Of a stretch of DNA of 64,000 bases, positions 16,517 to 25,804 are shown in pieces. The first letter of the stretch is position 1, and every line of letters starts with the position of its first letter. A program made the position numbers and the translations under genes. Below the pieces are notes generated by a model. The model was not told the origin of the DNA, searched no databases, and saw nothing but the letters and a program-made list of their open reading frames with translations. The DNA comes from Oligoflexia bacterium (GTDB lineage Bacteria > Bdellovibrionota > UBA1018), in the NCBI GenBank assembly GCA_023701205.1, contig JAMPXJ010000001.1, forward strand, positions 124,001-188,000, in the 5' to 3' direction.

Positions 16517-17701
16517 TCAGATTCTCTTGCCGGTGAGGAGCGCCATGCGGCGGATGGATTCCTCGAGCGCGGCGGCCAGGGCCGTCACCTCGTCTTCGGT
16601 GGTGAGCTCCGAGAAGCTGATGCGAAGAGCGGAGGTGCAGGCCGCGTGCGGCAGCCCCATGGCCTTGAGGACGGGATCGGGCTCGGGCTTCGTGGAGGAG
16701 CAGGCGGAACCGGTCGAAACCAGGAAGCCGCGTTCCTCGAGCAGCCGGGAGAGCGGGCCGCCGGAGCCGGGCAGGGCGGGCACGCTGAAGCTTGCGATCT
16801 GGGGAACGGCGTTGAGGGAATTCCAAGCGATCGCCCGGGGGGCAAGCTCGCGGGCCTCCAGTTCTCCGCGGAGCCGGGCGAGAAGCCGTTCGGCGTGAGC
16901 GCGGCTTTGCTCGCGACGGGAGAGAGTCAGCGCGGCGGCCGCATGGAAGCCCGCGATCAGGCCGGCATTCTGCGTGCCGGAACGCAGGCCGCCCTCCTGT
17001 TCGCCGCCCCAGATCAGAGGGCGAAGCCCATCGGCGAGGAGCTTGCGATCGAGTATGATCAGCGCGCCGACCCCCTTGGGGCCACGCACCTTGTGGGCGG
17101 AAATCGAGACGAGATCGACGCTGGTGCCGCCGATGGGGTGCAGGATCTTCCCGAAGGCCTGGACCGAGTCGGTATGGAAAACGAGGCCCGGAACCCGTTG
17201 CTTCGCCACACGTGCGAGCTCCTCGACCGGGTGAATGGCGCCCGTGATGTTGTTGACCTGCTGGATGCTGACGAGCTGGGTGGCCGGCGTGAGCAGCTCC
17301 AGGTATTTCCCATGATCGATCTGGCCCTGGCGGTCGACCGGAATGAGCTGGCAGTCGAAGCCGAGCTCAGCCAGGGCGAGAACGGTTTTCCTCACGGCCG
17401 GGTGATCCGTCGCGCTGGCGAGGACCCGGCCCGGCTGCGAGAGCCTGGCGAGCGCGATCCCCTGGATAGCGAGGTTGTCGGATTCGGTTCCACTGCCCGT
17501 GAAGACCACCTGTTCGGGCCCGACCTGGAAGGTCACTGCAAAAAAATTGCGCGCTTCCTGGATCGCGCGGGCGGCCCGCTGTCCCAGAGCATGGCTGGAG
17601 GAGGGATTGCCGAAATCCTCGACAGCGAACTGTCGAAACTTCCCCAAAGCCTCCTCGCAGCAAGGAGTCGTCGAAGCATTATCAAAGAAATGAAACTTCA
17701 T
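16517..17701 (-). CDS. Cysteine desulfurase (NifS/IscS type) paired with ThiI
   Basis: 394 residues, a PLP-dependent class V aminotransferase-fold enzyme releasing sulfur from L-cysteine as a persulfide. The PLP lysine is K204 in SAHKVRGPKG, the PLP-contacting H100 is in ATDHPAV, and the persulfide cysteine is C334 in VSTGSACSSTKPEPD, a loop length matching group I (NifS/IscS). No iscU, iscA or hscA neighbours occur; the only partner is thiI, so a specialised role in tRNA thiolation is more likely than general Fe-S assembly. The ATG is preceded by aagggg. Confidence 0.93.
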   Translation of the reverse strand: MKFHFFDNASTTPCCEEALGKFRQFAVEDFGNPSSSHALGQRAARAIQEARNFFAVTFQVGPEQVVFTGSGTESDNLAIQGIALARLSQPGRVLASATDHPAVRKTVLALAELGFDCQLIPVDRQGQIDHGKYLELLTPATQLVSIQQVNNITGAIHPVEELARVAKQRVPGLVFHTDSVQAFGKILHPIGGTSVDLVSISAHKVRGPKGVGALIILDRKLLADGLRPLIWGGEQEGGLRSGTQNAGLIAGFHAAAALTLSRREQSRAHAERLLARLRGELEARELAPRAIAWNSLNAVPQIASFSVPALPGSGGPLSRLLEERGFLVSTGSACSSTKPEPDPVLKAMGLPHAACTSALRISFSELTTEDEVTALAAALEESIRRMALLTGKRI

Positions 17702-17915
17702 GTGAAACCCCTTTTATCGGAGATCTGAGCCTGGAACAAGCGGATCCCCGGTCTGCCTTAACAATCACAGCCGGTCCTAAGGCCTGGCGCTGACTAGGGA
17801 AACGACAGGGGTGACTATTTCCTGATAAGAGGGCTCAAATTCCGCCCGCGACCGGCCGATAAATCATTAGTCACAAACTGTCTTGATCCTATTCAAAGCG
17901 GAAGGGGCGAACAAA
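17702..17915. promoter_or_regulatory. Divergent intergenic region between cysteine desulfurase and sigma-54 activator genes
   Basis: 214 bp with both genes reading outward. On the minus side there is a weak TTGTTC-17-TAAAAG promoter candidate. On the plus side a good Shine-Dalgarno (ggaagggg) precedes ATG 17916. I saw no -12/-24 sigma-54 promoter and no clear operator palindrome. Confidence 0.35.
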
Positions 17916-19484
<1,569 letters not shown>

Positions 19485-19494
19485 TTTTTGGGGA

Positions 19495-19520
19495 GGGGAA
19501 TCCACGGGGATTCCCCTTCG
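19495..19520 (+). terminator. Intrinsic terminator after the sigma-54 activator gene
   Basis: A perfect 9-bp stem (19495-19503 with 19508-19516, loop of 4) rich in GC, followed by a weak T-rich stretch (ttcgctatttt). It lies 10 nt after the stop codon. Confidence 0.7.
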
Positions 19521-19541
19521 CTATTTTGTCGGGCGGTCCAG

Positions 19542-19605
19542 GTCTTCAGGCTAAGGTCTTCAGAGACGCCCACCTCCATGTGCCATGCTTTTCTGAGCGC
19601 TACAC
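19542..19605. repeat. Dispersed repeat, copy A
   Basis: About 64 bp resembling 22293-22356 (copy B) at roughly 70% by eye, with nearly identical ctaagg..cttcagaga blocks. Its right end (19590-19603) is a 14-bp exact match to the end of repeat D at 25209-25222. Confidence 0.5.
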
Positions 19606-19705
19606 GAGTGCGCGGTTTAGAGCGCACAGCTTGGCAGTGTGCGCTTCGGTGGTATTTCGTTTCCGAGCTTCCATTTCACTCAGGCAGCTGACGCGGGAAG
19701 TTTGG

Positions 19706-19711
19706 TAAAAT
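19706..19711 (+). promoter_or_regulatory. Candidate -10 element placed 6 nt before a start codon
   Basis: TAAAAT at 19706-19711, six bases before ATG 19718, no Shine-Dalgarno. No convincing -35. It fits the leaderless pattern seen elsewhere in the window. Confidence 0.4.
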
Positions 19712-19717
19712 ACTCTT

Positions 19718-21082
19718 ATGACCACGATGGCCCGATCAATTCTGATCGCATTGTTGCTGCTGCCTCGGGTGGGATACACCGAGAATTTTCTCTATTCTTT
19801 TGGTGGTGGTGACAGCGAGAACGTGGACGATGTCATGTTCGACAGCCATCTTCTGTCGATGCGGTCATTTGCCAAAGAAAGGAACTGGCGAAGTGCGTTC
19901 TTCTACAGGAAAAGGCTTCCGCCATCGTTATCACCTGAGGAGCGCGGCAAGATCGGTGCATTCAATTCAGCGTCATTTGAAGCAGCGCTAGCAAACATCA
20001 AGCGCGATATTGAGTTGGGAAAGATCAAGCAGGGTGATCAGCTGCTGATCGACATCAGTACGCATGGGGGAAATGACCGCAATGGCAATCTGACGTTCCA
20101 GGTCGATAAGGAAAAAGTTGATGCGCGGTCCCTTCAGTCCATATTTGCAACCGCCGAGAAGCATGGAGTTAAAGCGGCGCTCCTGGGTTGGACCTGCTAT
20201 TCAGGGAGTCTCATAAGTTACGCGAACCAGAAAACTTGTGTCATCACCGCCTCCCAAGCGGATAGAGCCGGCTCCGGCGGGGAAACGCGGAATTTCGATG
20301 AAGCTCTGAGTGCCGCCAAAACCGGAGCAAATCTGGAAGACCTCTATCTGAAGACGAGATCACGAAAGGCAATCAGGGGATCAGGTACTCAGCCGATGAT
20401 TTCGACTCAGGCCGGGGCTTATGTGGATCGCGTGATGAGCCCATTCCGGAACGTTATCTTTCCAAGTCAATCCGATTTGGAAGAGGATTTCAAAAAGCCC
20501 ATTTGCAGGAACTACGCTTTACAGTTTTCTGAAATGGAACGTGAATTCAAAAGGGTTTCACGATCATATTATGAAATCCTTGAATTGGCCGTTGATATCC
20601 CATTCGTTAAGGGGCGACTAGTCCGGCTTCGGGAAAGGGTCCTAGAATTTCAAAAGCTCTATGAGTCGGCAAGTCAGTTCTTTGCATTTCGAGGTAAAGA
20701 GCTTTGCACCGACTCAGAGCCCCGGTATTGCTTTAAAATGGACCAAGTTGAACCCTTGCGAAAAGGCCTTTCCATGAGCATGGGAAACTGCGGCAAGACG
20801 GCAGGTGTTTATGGCGGTCTATATTCGTCGAGCCCGTATGCGTTTGGGCAAGATAGCTGCGAGAAACAGAAAATCCTTTTTGATCAATTCACAAAGATTT
20901 TGAGTAACCCAACTTATTTGCGATACCTTAAAGAAAGCGCCGAATATAGTGCACTTATAGAACAGGTAGGTCGCCTCAGTGAGGAAATCTCATTGGCGGA
21001 GAGAGATCTCTACGATCAACTCTATCGAAATGTGAAGCCACTTTTCGACGGTCCAAATCCATGTAAGGAATTCAGACTTTGA
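19718..21082 (+). CDS. Exported caspase-like (clan CD type) protein, putative cysteine peptidase
   Basis: 454 residues with an N-terminal signal sequence (about 1-21). I do not recognise a named family, but the layout resembles caspase/C13/gingipain-type peptidases: a beta-strand ending in LLIDISTHGG supplies H116, and a second strand ending in AALLGWTCYSGSLIS supplies C160, about 44 residues later, as in clan CD His-Cys dyads. The region between contains an acidic/glycine loop (NDRNGNL). The C-terminal ~220 residues are helical with coiled-coil character and eight further cysteines. The gene is AT-richer than its surroundings and opens the accessory island. An alternative start at 19727 is possible. 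Activity is inference from the motif pair. Confidence 0.68.
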   Translation: MTTMARSILIALLLLPRVGYTENFLYSFGGGDSENVDDVMFDSHLLSMRSFAKERNWRSAFFYRKRLPPSLSPEERGKIGAFNSASFEAALANIKRDIELGKIKQGDQLLIDISTHGGNDRNGNLTFQVDKEKVDARSLQSIFATAEKHGVKAALLGWTCYSGSLISYANQKTCVITASQADRAGSGGETRNFDEALSAAKTGANLEDLYLKTRSRKAIRGSGTQPMISTQAGAYVDRVMSPFRNVIFPSQSDLEEDFKKPICRNYALQFSEMEREFKRVSRSYYEILELAVDIPFVKGRLVRLRERVLEFQKLYESASQFFAFRGKELCTDSEPRYCFKMDQVEPLRKGLSMSMGNCGKTAGVYGGLYSSSPYAFGQDSCEKQKILFDQFTKILSNPTYLRYLKESAEYSALIEQVGRLSEEISLAERDLYDQLYRNVKPLFDGPNPCKEFRL

Positions 21083-21098
21083 TCACTGTTCGAAAAGC

Positions 21099-21158
21099 AC
21101 TTGGTTTTAATCAGGTCGGCGTTACTGGAGTTCTACGATCGACCGGCCTGTGCATTCG
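21099..21158. repeat. Palindromic repeat, copy C
   Basis: About 60 bp sharing a 31-bp block with 25149-25179 (29 of 31 identical). It can fold through CAGGTCGG (21112-21119) with CCGGCCTG (21143-21150); in copy D the stem is fully Watson-Crick, so the base change here keeps pairing through G.U. It lies between convergent genes. Confidence 0.65.
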
Positions 21159-21168
21159 GCTTGCGCCA

Positions 21169-22171
21169 CTAAAGTAGCGCGCTCGCGGGAACGACCCTGA
21201 TTTTTCGACTCATCACCCAGTCCTTCTTGCCGGGGTGAGCAAATAGGAGTTTCCCGTTCGGGTTCTTTTTGAGGAAGCTGGTCGCCGCCGCGATGGCCTG
21301 GGCGGTCGGGTTTTCCTCGAGAATCGGAAGGACACCCAGCGCTTGGGAAGGGGTCCGGATGACGAGTGGGATATGGGCGCCACCTCGTGTGCGGTATTCG
21401 TGCAGCCGGGTCTGGAGCGCGGGCCGATAATGCCATTGGTGGCGGAGATTGGCGTAGAGGAATCGGGTGAAGTCATGCCAGGCCGAAATGGGCCGGCTTT
21501 GAAGGTGTGAGGCCTCCCCCTGATCTTCGAAGTACACCTTCGTCTCTGGCCTCCTTCGGTCTCGACAGCTCGAATCATGTAGATTGCCTGGAGGGCGCTC
21601 ATGAGCTTGCGAAGAGTGGGAATCGAGATCCGCGTGGCCCGCATGGCGGACGCGAAGTCAAAGGGTTCTCCTTGCCGCCCGCCGGACGGCGATGGACTTC
21701 CAGGTCGAGTTCGGTGGTTTTTGCGGCAAGCAATCGCGGTATTGCGTCGGGCAGGGGGCGCCCCTCCGCCTCCGACAGATCCATGGGGAGGAGCTCAAAA
21801 GAGATGATCCTGCCCGTCAATGACTCTCGAATCGCCTTTCGACTGCTGAAGCGGACGGAGCCGGTCAGAAGGAACTGGCCGGGGGCCTGCGTCAGTCTCA
21901 CCTGCTCCTTGATTGCGGGAAATAAATCCGGCACCAGCTGACACTCATCCAAGATCAACGGATGGGACTTATTGGCTTCGAGAAACCCAGAAGAATCGGC
22001 AAGAGCGAGGTTCTGGTTAGCCTTGAGATCGAAAGTGAAGTAGCGATCCCCTTGCTGCTGCGCCAAAGTCGTCTTACCCACCTGGCGATGCCCGAAGACT
22101 CCAACGAGAGGACTGAAACGAAGAGCTTTGGCCAGTAGTGGCCGAAGGTGTCGATCGCGTAGATGGGGCAT
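21169..22171 (-). pseudogene. AAA_14/DUF4143-type ATPase, frameshifted
   Basis: Three overlapping frames together make one protein. Frame 1 (22171 down to about 21650) holds the ATPase part, with P-loop GHRQVGKTT, Walker B PLILDEC and the sensor segment QFLLTGSVRF. A second frame (around 21644-21540) continues with RKLMSALQAIYMIRAVETEGGQ. A third (about 21537-21169) gives KVYFEDQGEASHLQSRP through VRVVPASALL-like DUF4143 ending. Intact relatives are single ORFs of about 350-400 residues, so two frameshifts (near 21645 and 21540) are needed. The family is common in mobile regions and has been linked to toxin-like or defence-like roles, but its function is unsettled. A start at ATG 22171 has no Shine-Dalgarno. 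Confidence 0.82.
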
Positions 22172-22195
22172 GCAGGAGCGATACTAGTTTATCTC

Positions 22196-22229
22196 TGTCA
22201 ATTCGTAAATAGGGTTTTACGAATTGACA
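22196..22229 (-). promoter_or_regulatory. Perfect 14-bp inverted repeat upstream of the AAA_14 gene (operator candidate)
   Basis: TGTCAATTCGTAAA (22196-22209), six-base spacer, and its exact complement (22216-22229). On the minus strand it overlaps a possible promoter (TTTACG, 17 nt, TAGTAT) whose -10 lies 9 nt before ATG 22171. Position and symmetry suggest autoregulation. Confidence 0.65.
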
Positions 22230-22292
22230 TATCCCCTTGGGGGCAGCGGCTTAATCGCTCGGGTGGTGGTCAGAGGAAACCGGGATTTCCGG

Positions 22293-22356
22293 GCCTTCGG
22301 CCTAAGGGGCTTCAGAGAAGTGCACCCATCATACTATGCTCTTCCGAACGCTACAG
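22293..22356. repeat. Dispersed repeat, copy B
   Basis: Resembles copy A (19542-19605) at about 70% by eye. It sits between the AAA_14 pseudogene promoter and the 3' end of the next minus-strand gene. Confidence 0.5.
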
Positions 22357-22409
22357 GTTACGTGATGAGCGCTTTTTTGACCGCATCGATTAAGCAGCAA
22401 GCGCCCGGA

Positions 22410-23519
22410 TTACATCTCTTTTACTGTAGCCAATATCGCACACCCATTTTCGCCGATGGAAGACCCCGCGGCCAGAGGCGCGGCCTTTTCAGCCTTGCAT
22501 CGCCGATCCGGACGATCGAGATTCGCCTCGCAGCGTTTCATTGCGGCGGAGAGTGCTTTTTCGCGGGCCTTCGCACAGCTCGCGGCATATCCGTCAGTCC
22601 CTGACTTCGACCAAGCCATCTCCGAAAAGATCTTAGGCTCGGGTGCGGAAGACGCCACAGCCGACTTTCGGAGATAAATCGATTGCTCGGCGTCTGGATA
22701 GACCCAGCCGATCTTAATGTCCCCATCCGAGAGCACGGAAATCTGGTTCTCGGCCTCACCGTTCCTTGCCGAGACACAGCCCAACGGCTGGGCGGTTTGG
22801 CATTGATAGACAGTGACCCCATGAGCCGAGCATTCAGTGGGTGCGTCAGGCATCGTCTTCCATGTCACCTTAATGGTGAGGTCATCTGGATTTGACTCTA
22901 TTTGGACTCCGCAGGAGGGTGCCTTTTGGAACTCGGGCGTGAAAACACCCGCTCGAATCGTGGAAAGGTTTGGCGGGAGGGGGTTCTGATAGAGCGCGCT
23001 CCTGGAGCGGATATAGTTCGGCTCGTTGCCCTTAAAGTAGGGATCCAGCTCATGATAAAGCAACGTGAGCGTATCCCGTTTGAGGGTGAAATGCTCTTCC
23101 CAGCGTTTTCGGTAGAACCTAATTAGCTTCCGTTCCGGGAAGTAATTGATGGCATCCTTCGGCTTGCCATTCAGGAAAAGAGGATCCTCGGAGATCTCGA
23201 TCTCCATCGTGTTGATGAGCTCCCTGAGCTTGGGGAGAGGAATCGAATCTGGGTTGGAAATCGCAAGCCTCTTGATTAGCGCATCCCCAGCCTTGTAAAT
23301 TTCGGCGAGAAGCCAGTCGCCTCCATTACCGACATCTTTGCCGCCGTCGGCGATCAGGATCTTCTGGAGATCCCCGTCCAGACGCTCGAGCACTTCCGTT
23401 CCGGTCCGTTCATCGACCGAACGGCAGGGATCCGCCCAAGCGGCGTTAATAAAGGGCGCCCAAGCGAATACCAGGAGCGCCGATCGCCAGAACAGTCTTG
23501 GATGTTTTTGGGAATCCAT
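22410..23519 (-). CDS. Exported hypothetical protein with GNGGD and HEL motifs
   Basis: 369 residues starting at ATG 23519, with a signal peptide ending near NAAWA-DPC. The mature N-terminus shows DVGNGGDW, a motif I associate with a poorly characterised group of exported proteins in Bdellovibrio relatives, where a later HEY/HExL segment is usual; here the equivalent is LYHELDPYF. The second half is a cysteine-containing region (CQTAQPLGC) resembling a small beta-domain, then a charged tail. A zinc role for the His-Glu segment is possible but unproven. A -10-like CATAAT lies nine bases before the ATG and no Shine-Dalgarno is seen. Confidence 0.72.
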   Translation of the reverse strand: MDSQKHPRLFWRSALLVFAWAPFINAAWADPCRSVDERTGTEVLERLDGDLQKILIADGGKDVGNGGDWLLAEIYKAGDALIKRLAISNPDSIPLPKLRELINTMEIEISEDPLFLNGKPKDAINYFPERKLIRFYRKRWEEHFTLKRDTLTLLYHELDPYFKGNEPNYIRSRSALYQNPLPPNLSTIRAGVFTPEFQKAPSCGVQIESNPDDLTIKVTWKTMPDAPTECSAHGVTVYQCQTAQPLGCVSARNGEAENQISVLSDGDIKIGWVYPDAEQSIYLRKSAVASSAPEPKIFSEMAWSKSGTDGYAASCAKAREKALSAAMKRCEANLDRPDRRCKAEKAAPLAAGSSIGENGCAILATVKEM

Positions 23520-23584
23520 GACTTTAGGATTATGCAGCATCCGTTCCGGCTCCGGAGCGGCGATTTTGGTGATGATTGGGGGTG

Positions 23585-23607
23585 AGCTGTCAAAAATTTA
23601 GACAGCT
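23585..23607. repeat. Inverted repeat AGCTGTC-N9-GACAGCT
   Basis: Perfect 7-bp arms around an AT-rich 9-base spacer (aaaaattta), 23 nt past the stop of the TIGR02147-type gene and upstream of the GNGGD gene. A matching copy (18 of 23 positions) occurs at 52462-52484. Confidence 0.6.
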
Positions 23608-23629
23608 GACCACACTATCTTTGATCCTT

Positions 23630-24448
23630 CTATTTCTGATCCACGGGAAAGAACTGGATCGCAAGGCAGTAAACCCGGTCTTTTTTCGACTCCCCTGCCT
23701 GAATGTCTTTGCAGAATTTCCTCTTGAACTCGATGAGCTCTCTCCTGGCCTCTTCCATCCTCGAGCTGTCGAAGGCCATTGTGACCGTCGAGAATTCTCT
23801 TTCTCCAAGAGGAAGGGAGCCCAGGGCGTTCCCGGCTTTCTCGAGTACCTGAAGATGGTGTGCCTTCACGTCATTCGATGATACGCCGCCCGGGACTGCT
23901 AGGAATGCATCGGTTTGGACCAGCCTACCGTTCGGCTCTTTTCTCAAAAGCTTCGCCTGGATCAGGCGCGCCACAGCCCTGCGCGCTCGAACGGAGTCGA
24001 TCCCGAGTTTCCGGGCGATCCACTGAGGATCTGAGCGGAAGGACTTGAGCTCTGTCAGCTCCAGCAAGGCGAAGTGATACCAATCGCGAATGACTCGAAA
24101 GAGCTCGAGCTCGAGCGTTGGGAAGCTCGCTTTAGCTCGGAGCCGGCTCGCTCGCGCACAGGCTTCGACTCTTGCCTCGGTACTACGCCCGTGCTCCATT
24201 TCGACAAGCGCGGCAAAAAGCTCGGATTCCTCTGGCGAGAGCTTCAGTCGCTCGGCAATCTGTTTCGCGGTCTTGACGGAAAAGCCGCCTTTCTTCCTCA
24301 ATGCCTCAGAAAGCTTCGGTGGTGCGATCCCCAGATCGCGCGAAAACGCGCGAAGAGTATATGCGGGATTCCTCTTTTTTCGTCTCGAAAATTCCTGCGA
24401 AAGAACGTCCCGGTAACTTTGGGCCGTCGTGAGTTCGGAAATCTTCAT
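23630..24448 (-). CDS. TIGR02147-family protein, probable transcriptional regulator
   Basis: 272 residues from ATG 24448. The N-terminal third contains a helix-turn-helix-like region (AFSRDLGIAPPKLSEALRKKGGFSVKTAKQIAERLKLSPEESELF), followed by FRVIRDWYHFALLELTELKSF and a winged-helix-like segment (DPQWIARKLGIDSVRARRAVARLIQAKLL). This order is characteristic of TIGR02147 proteins, which are multiplied in Fibrobacter and Bdellovibrio-type genomes and have no well-established targets. The C-terminal third (residues ~180-272) is the domain seen in that family. No clear Shine-Dalgarno. Neighbours on both sides are exported proteins. Confidence 0.85.
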   Translation of the reverse strand: MKISELTTAQSYRDVLSQEFSRRKKRNPAYTLRAFSRDLGIAPPKLSEALRKKGGFSVKTAKQIAERLKLSPEESELFAALVEMEHGRSTEARVEACARASRLRAKASFPTLELELFRVIRDWYHFALLELTELKSFRSDPQWIARKLGIDSVRARRAVARLIQAKLLRKEPNGRLVQTDAFLAVPGGVSSNDVKAHHLQVLEKAGNALGSLPLGEREFSTVTMAFDSSRMEEARRELIEFKRKFCKDIQAGESKKDRVYCLAIQFFPVDQK

Positions 24449-24656
24449 GGTTTCATGGGATACCAGTTCCCTTGTTTTGGCAAGGATCGTGCTCCCATCC
24501 GGAGATCCGGCTAACTGACCGGGGTAATCTGGGGTAACAGAAACCAACTTGGGACCTTGAGTCGTCTTCCCAGATGTGGCAAAACCATCGCGTGATGCGG
24601 CGCATTATGGCCCGCTTCGTAGCCGGAATGAACGGACCCAACCCAAGGAGAAGAAA

Positions 24657-25082
24657 ATGAAAACTTATCTATTAGTGCTATTCTGTTTCTTTTTAGGAAC
24701 TACAGATTCATCCGCTAACGATTTGGAAAGCTACGCGGGGAACTACAGGGTAATTGGACGAAACGCCCTTTGTGATCACCATATTGAGGTCAGCGGAAAT
24801 AAACTTTATGTATCTGAGGTCCTGCTTCCGTTAAGTAGCTTACGGCAAGACACCCCTCTTGATATGCCGACCCTTACGCCTACATGCGAAGGCTCAAACA
24901 TATATTGTGATGGTGAAACCTCAGTTTATTCCTGTAATGGAAATACATGCAGCAGTGATACGTACAGTAATCTAAGACTTGAATTACTAAGAGACGGAAA
25001 TATCGCCTTTCCTTATGTCGGGCAAAAATTTATCCGGACTAATTGGGCATCTTCGGAATTTTATACCTGCACGAAACATTAA
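24657..25082 (+). CDS. Small exported cysteine-rich protein
   Basis: 141 residues, no recognised family. ATG 24657 follows a strong aaggag; upstream in-frame codons back to 24576 are discarded. The signal peptide is MKTYLLVLFCFFLGTTDSSAN with cleavage near residue 19-20. The mature protein has six cysteines (ALCDHH, TPTCEG, IYCDG, YSCNGNTC, YTC) and is probably a disulfide-bonded beta protein. Base composition is strikingly AT-rich compared with flanking genes, a sign of recent acquisition. A 6-bp inverted repeat (25123-25140) 40 nt past the stop may be a weak terminator. Confidence 0.75.
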   Translation: MKTYLLVLFCFFLGTTDSSANDLESYAGNYRVIGRNALCDHHIEVSGNKLYVSEVLLPLSSLRQDTPLDMPTLTPTCEGSNIYCDGETSVYSCNGNTCSSDTYSNLRLELLRDGNIAFPYVGQKFIRTNWASSEFYTCTKH

Positions 25083-25148
25083 GAAGAGCGCGTAATTTTG
25101 CGGATGAACAAATGCCAGGAAAAGCTTCGAGCTAGAAGCTCAATATCT

Positions 25149-25222
25149 ACTTGGTTTTAATCAGGCCGGCGTTATTGGAGCCCCATCCAATCACGACCGG
25201 CCTGTGCGTTTCTGAGCGCTAC
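25149..25222. repeat. Palindromic repeat, copy D
   Basis: Shares the first 31 bp with copy C (29 identical). It folds as a two-tier hairpin: CAGGCCGG (25162-25169) with CCGGCCTG (25197-25204) enclosing ATTGGA (25174-25179) with TCCAAT (25186-25191). Its end (25209-25222) matches copy A exactly over 14 bp. Confidence 0.68.
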
Positions 25223-25694
25223 CTGCTTTGATGGATGTGACAAGCTGATCGTTTGAGCTATAGCCAAATCGATCGATTATGACCGCCACTTTGCCCGGAA
25301 AATGCGTCCCTTCCGGCTTTCGAATGCAGTAGTGGAAGTCGGAAAAACTCGTTGAAGCGAAATAGTCCGCATATGCAAGCGTGAGCTTGTTATTGGCGTC
25401 GAGAATCAGTTGGTGCTCGGATTCAGAAAGCGCCGTATAACGCAAAGATTTGCACTGATCGGTAAACCAAAGAGGAGTAGGCACCGCGTTGCCGTTCATC
25501 TTTCCGTTAAGGATGCCGTTCTGGTCCTCAAAATATGCATCAAAAGATGGCTTATGGAACTTAAAAATATTTGTGACAACTCCTGATGACTTCGGATCAA
25601 TAAGGCTGCTGACGAGCCCTTCCCACATAGCGGAACCGCCGGTGTTGCCTCTTACAACCCTTTCCGACCTTCTTTGAAAGCTCCTCGAGAACAA
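25191..25694 (-). pseudogene. Remnant of an S41-type (tail-specific) protease
   Basis: The frame reads VVRGNTGGSAMWEGLVSSLID, like the LDLRGNxGG segment of S41 peptidases, and later GKVAVIIDRFGYSSNDQLV, like the strand leading to the catalytic Ser (xSxxE; here SSND lacks the usual Glu). Nothing resembling the N-terminal PDZ or helper domains is present, and after SIKAG the reading frame runs into palindromic repeat D, whose sequence supplies the last ~10 codons. It is therefore cut at both ends. If translated, a start at ATG 25628 would give 145 residues. The S41 match is from motifs only. Confidence 0.6.
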
Positions 25695-25739
25695 TGCGCC
25701 GAATGTGTCATTCGGGGCGCGGCGCAGGCGACAGAAGGA

Positions 25740-25804
25740 GATAGTTCAGGGGGAGGTTCCCGAAGCTTGGTCTTTCGCTTCCGGGAACCTCCCCCTGAAC
25801 TATC
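25740..25804. repeat. Long near-perfect hairpin (27/28-nt arms)
   Basis: Arms 25740-25766 and 25777-25804 are complementary except for one extra base, around a 10-nt loop (ttggtctttc). There is no T-tract on either strand, so it is not a standard terminator. It covers the stop codon of the beta-barrel gene at 25800 and marks the right border of the AT-rich island. Confidence 0.8.

Noticed and set aside
21099..25222. Integron attC sites at the palindromic repeats
   Set aside because: The repeats are imperfect palindromes between single genes, as in cassette arrays, but I could not find the RYYYAAC/GTTRRRY core sites and no integrase is in the window. Kept as repeats of unknown type.
25740..25804. 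Rho-independent terminator for the barrel gene
   Set aside because: No T-tract follows the stem on either strand and the arms are far longer than needed.
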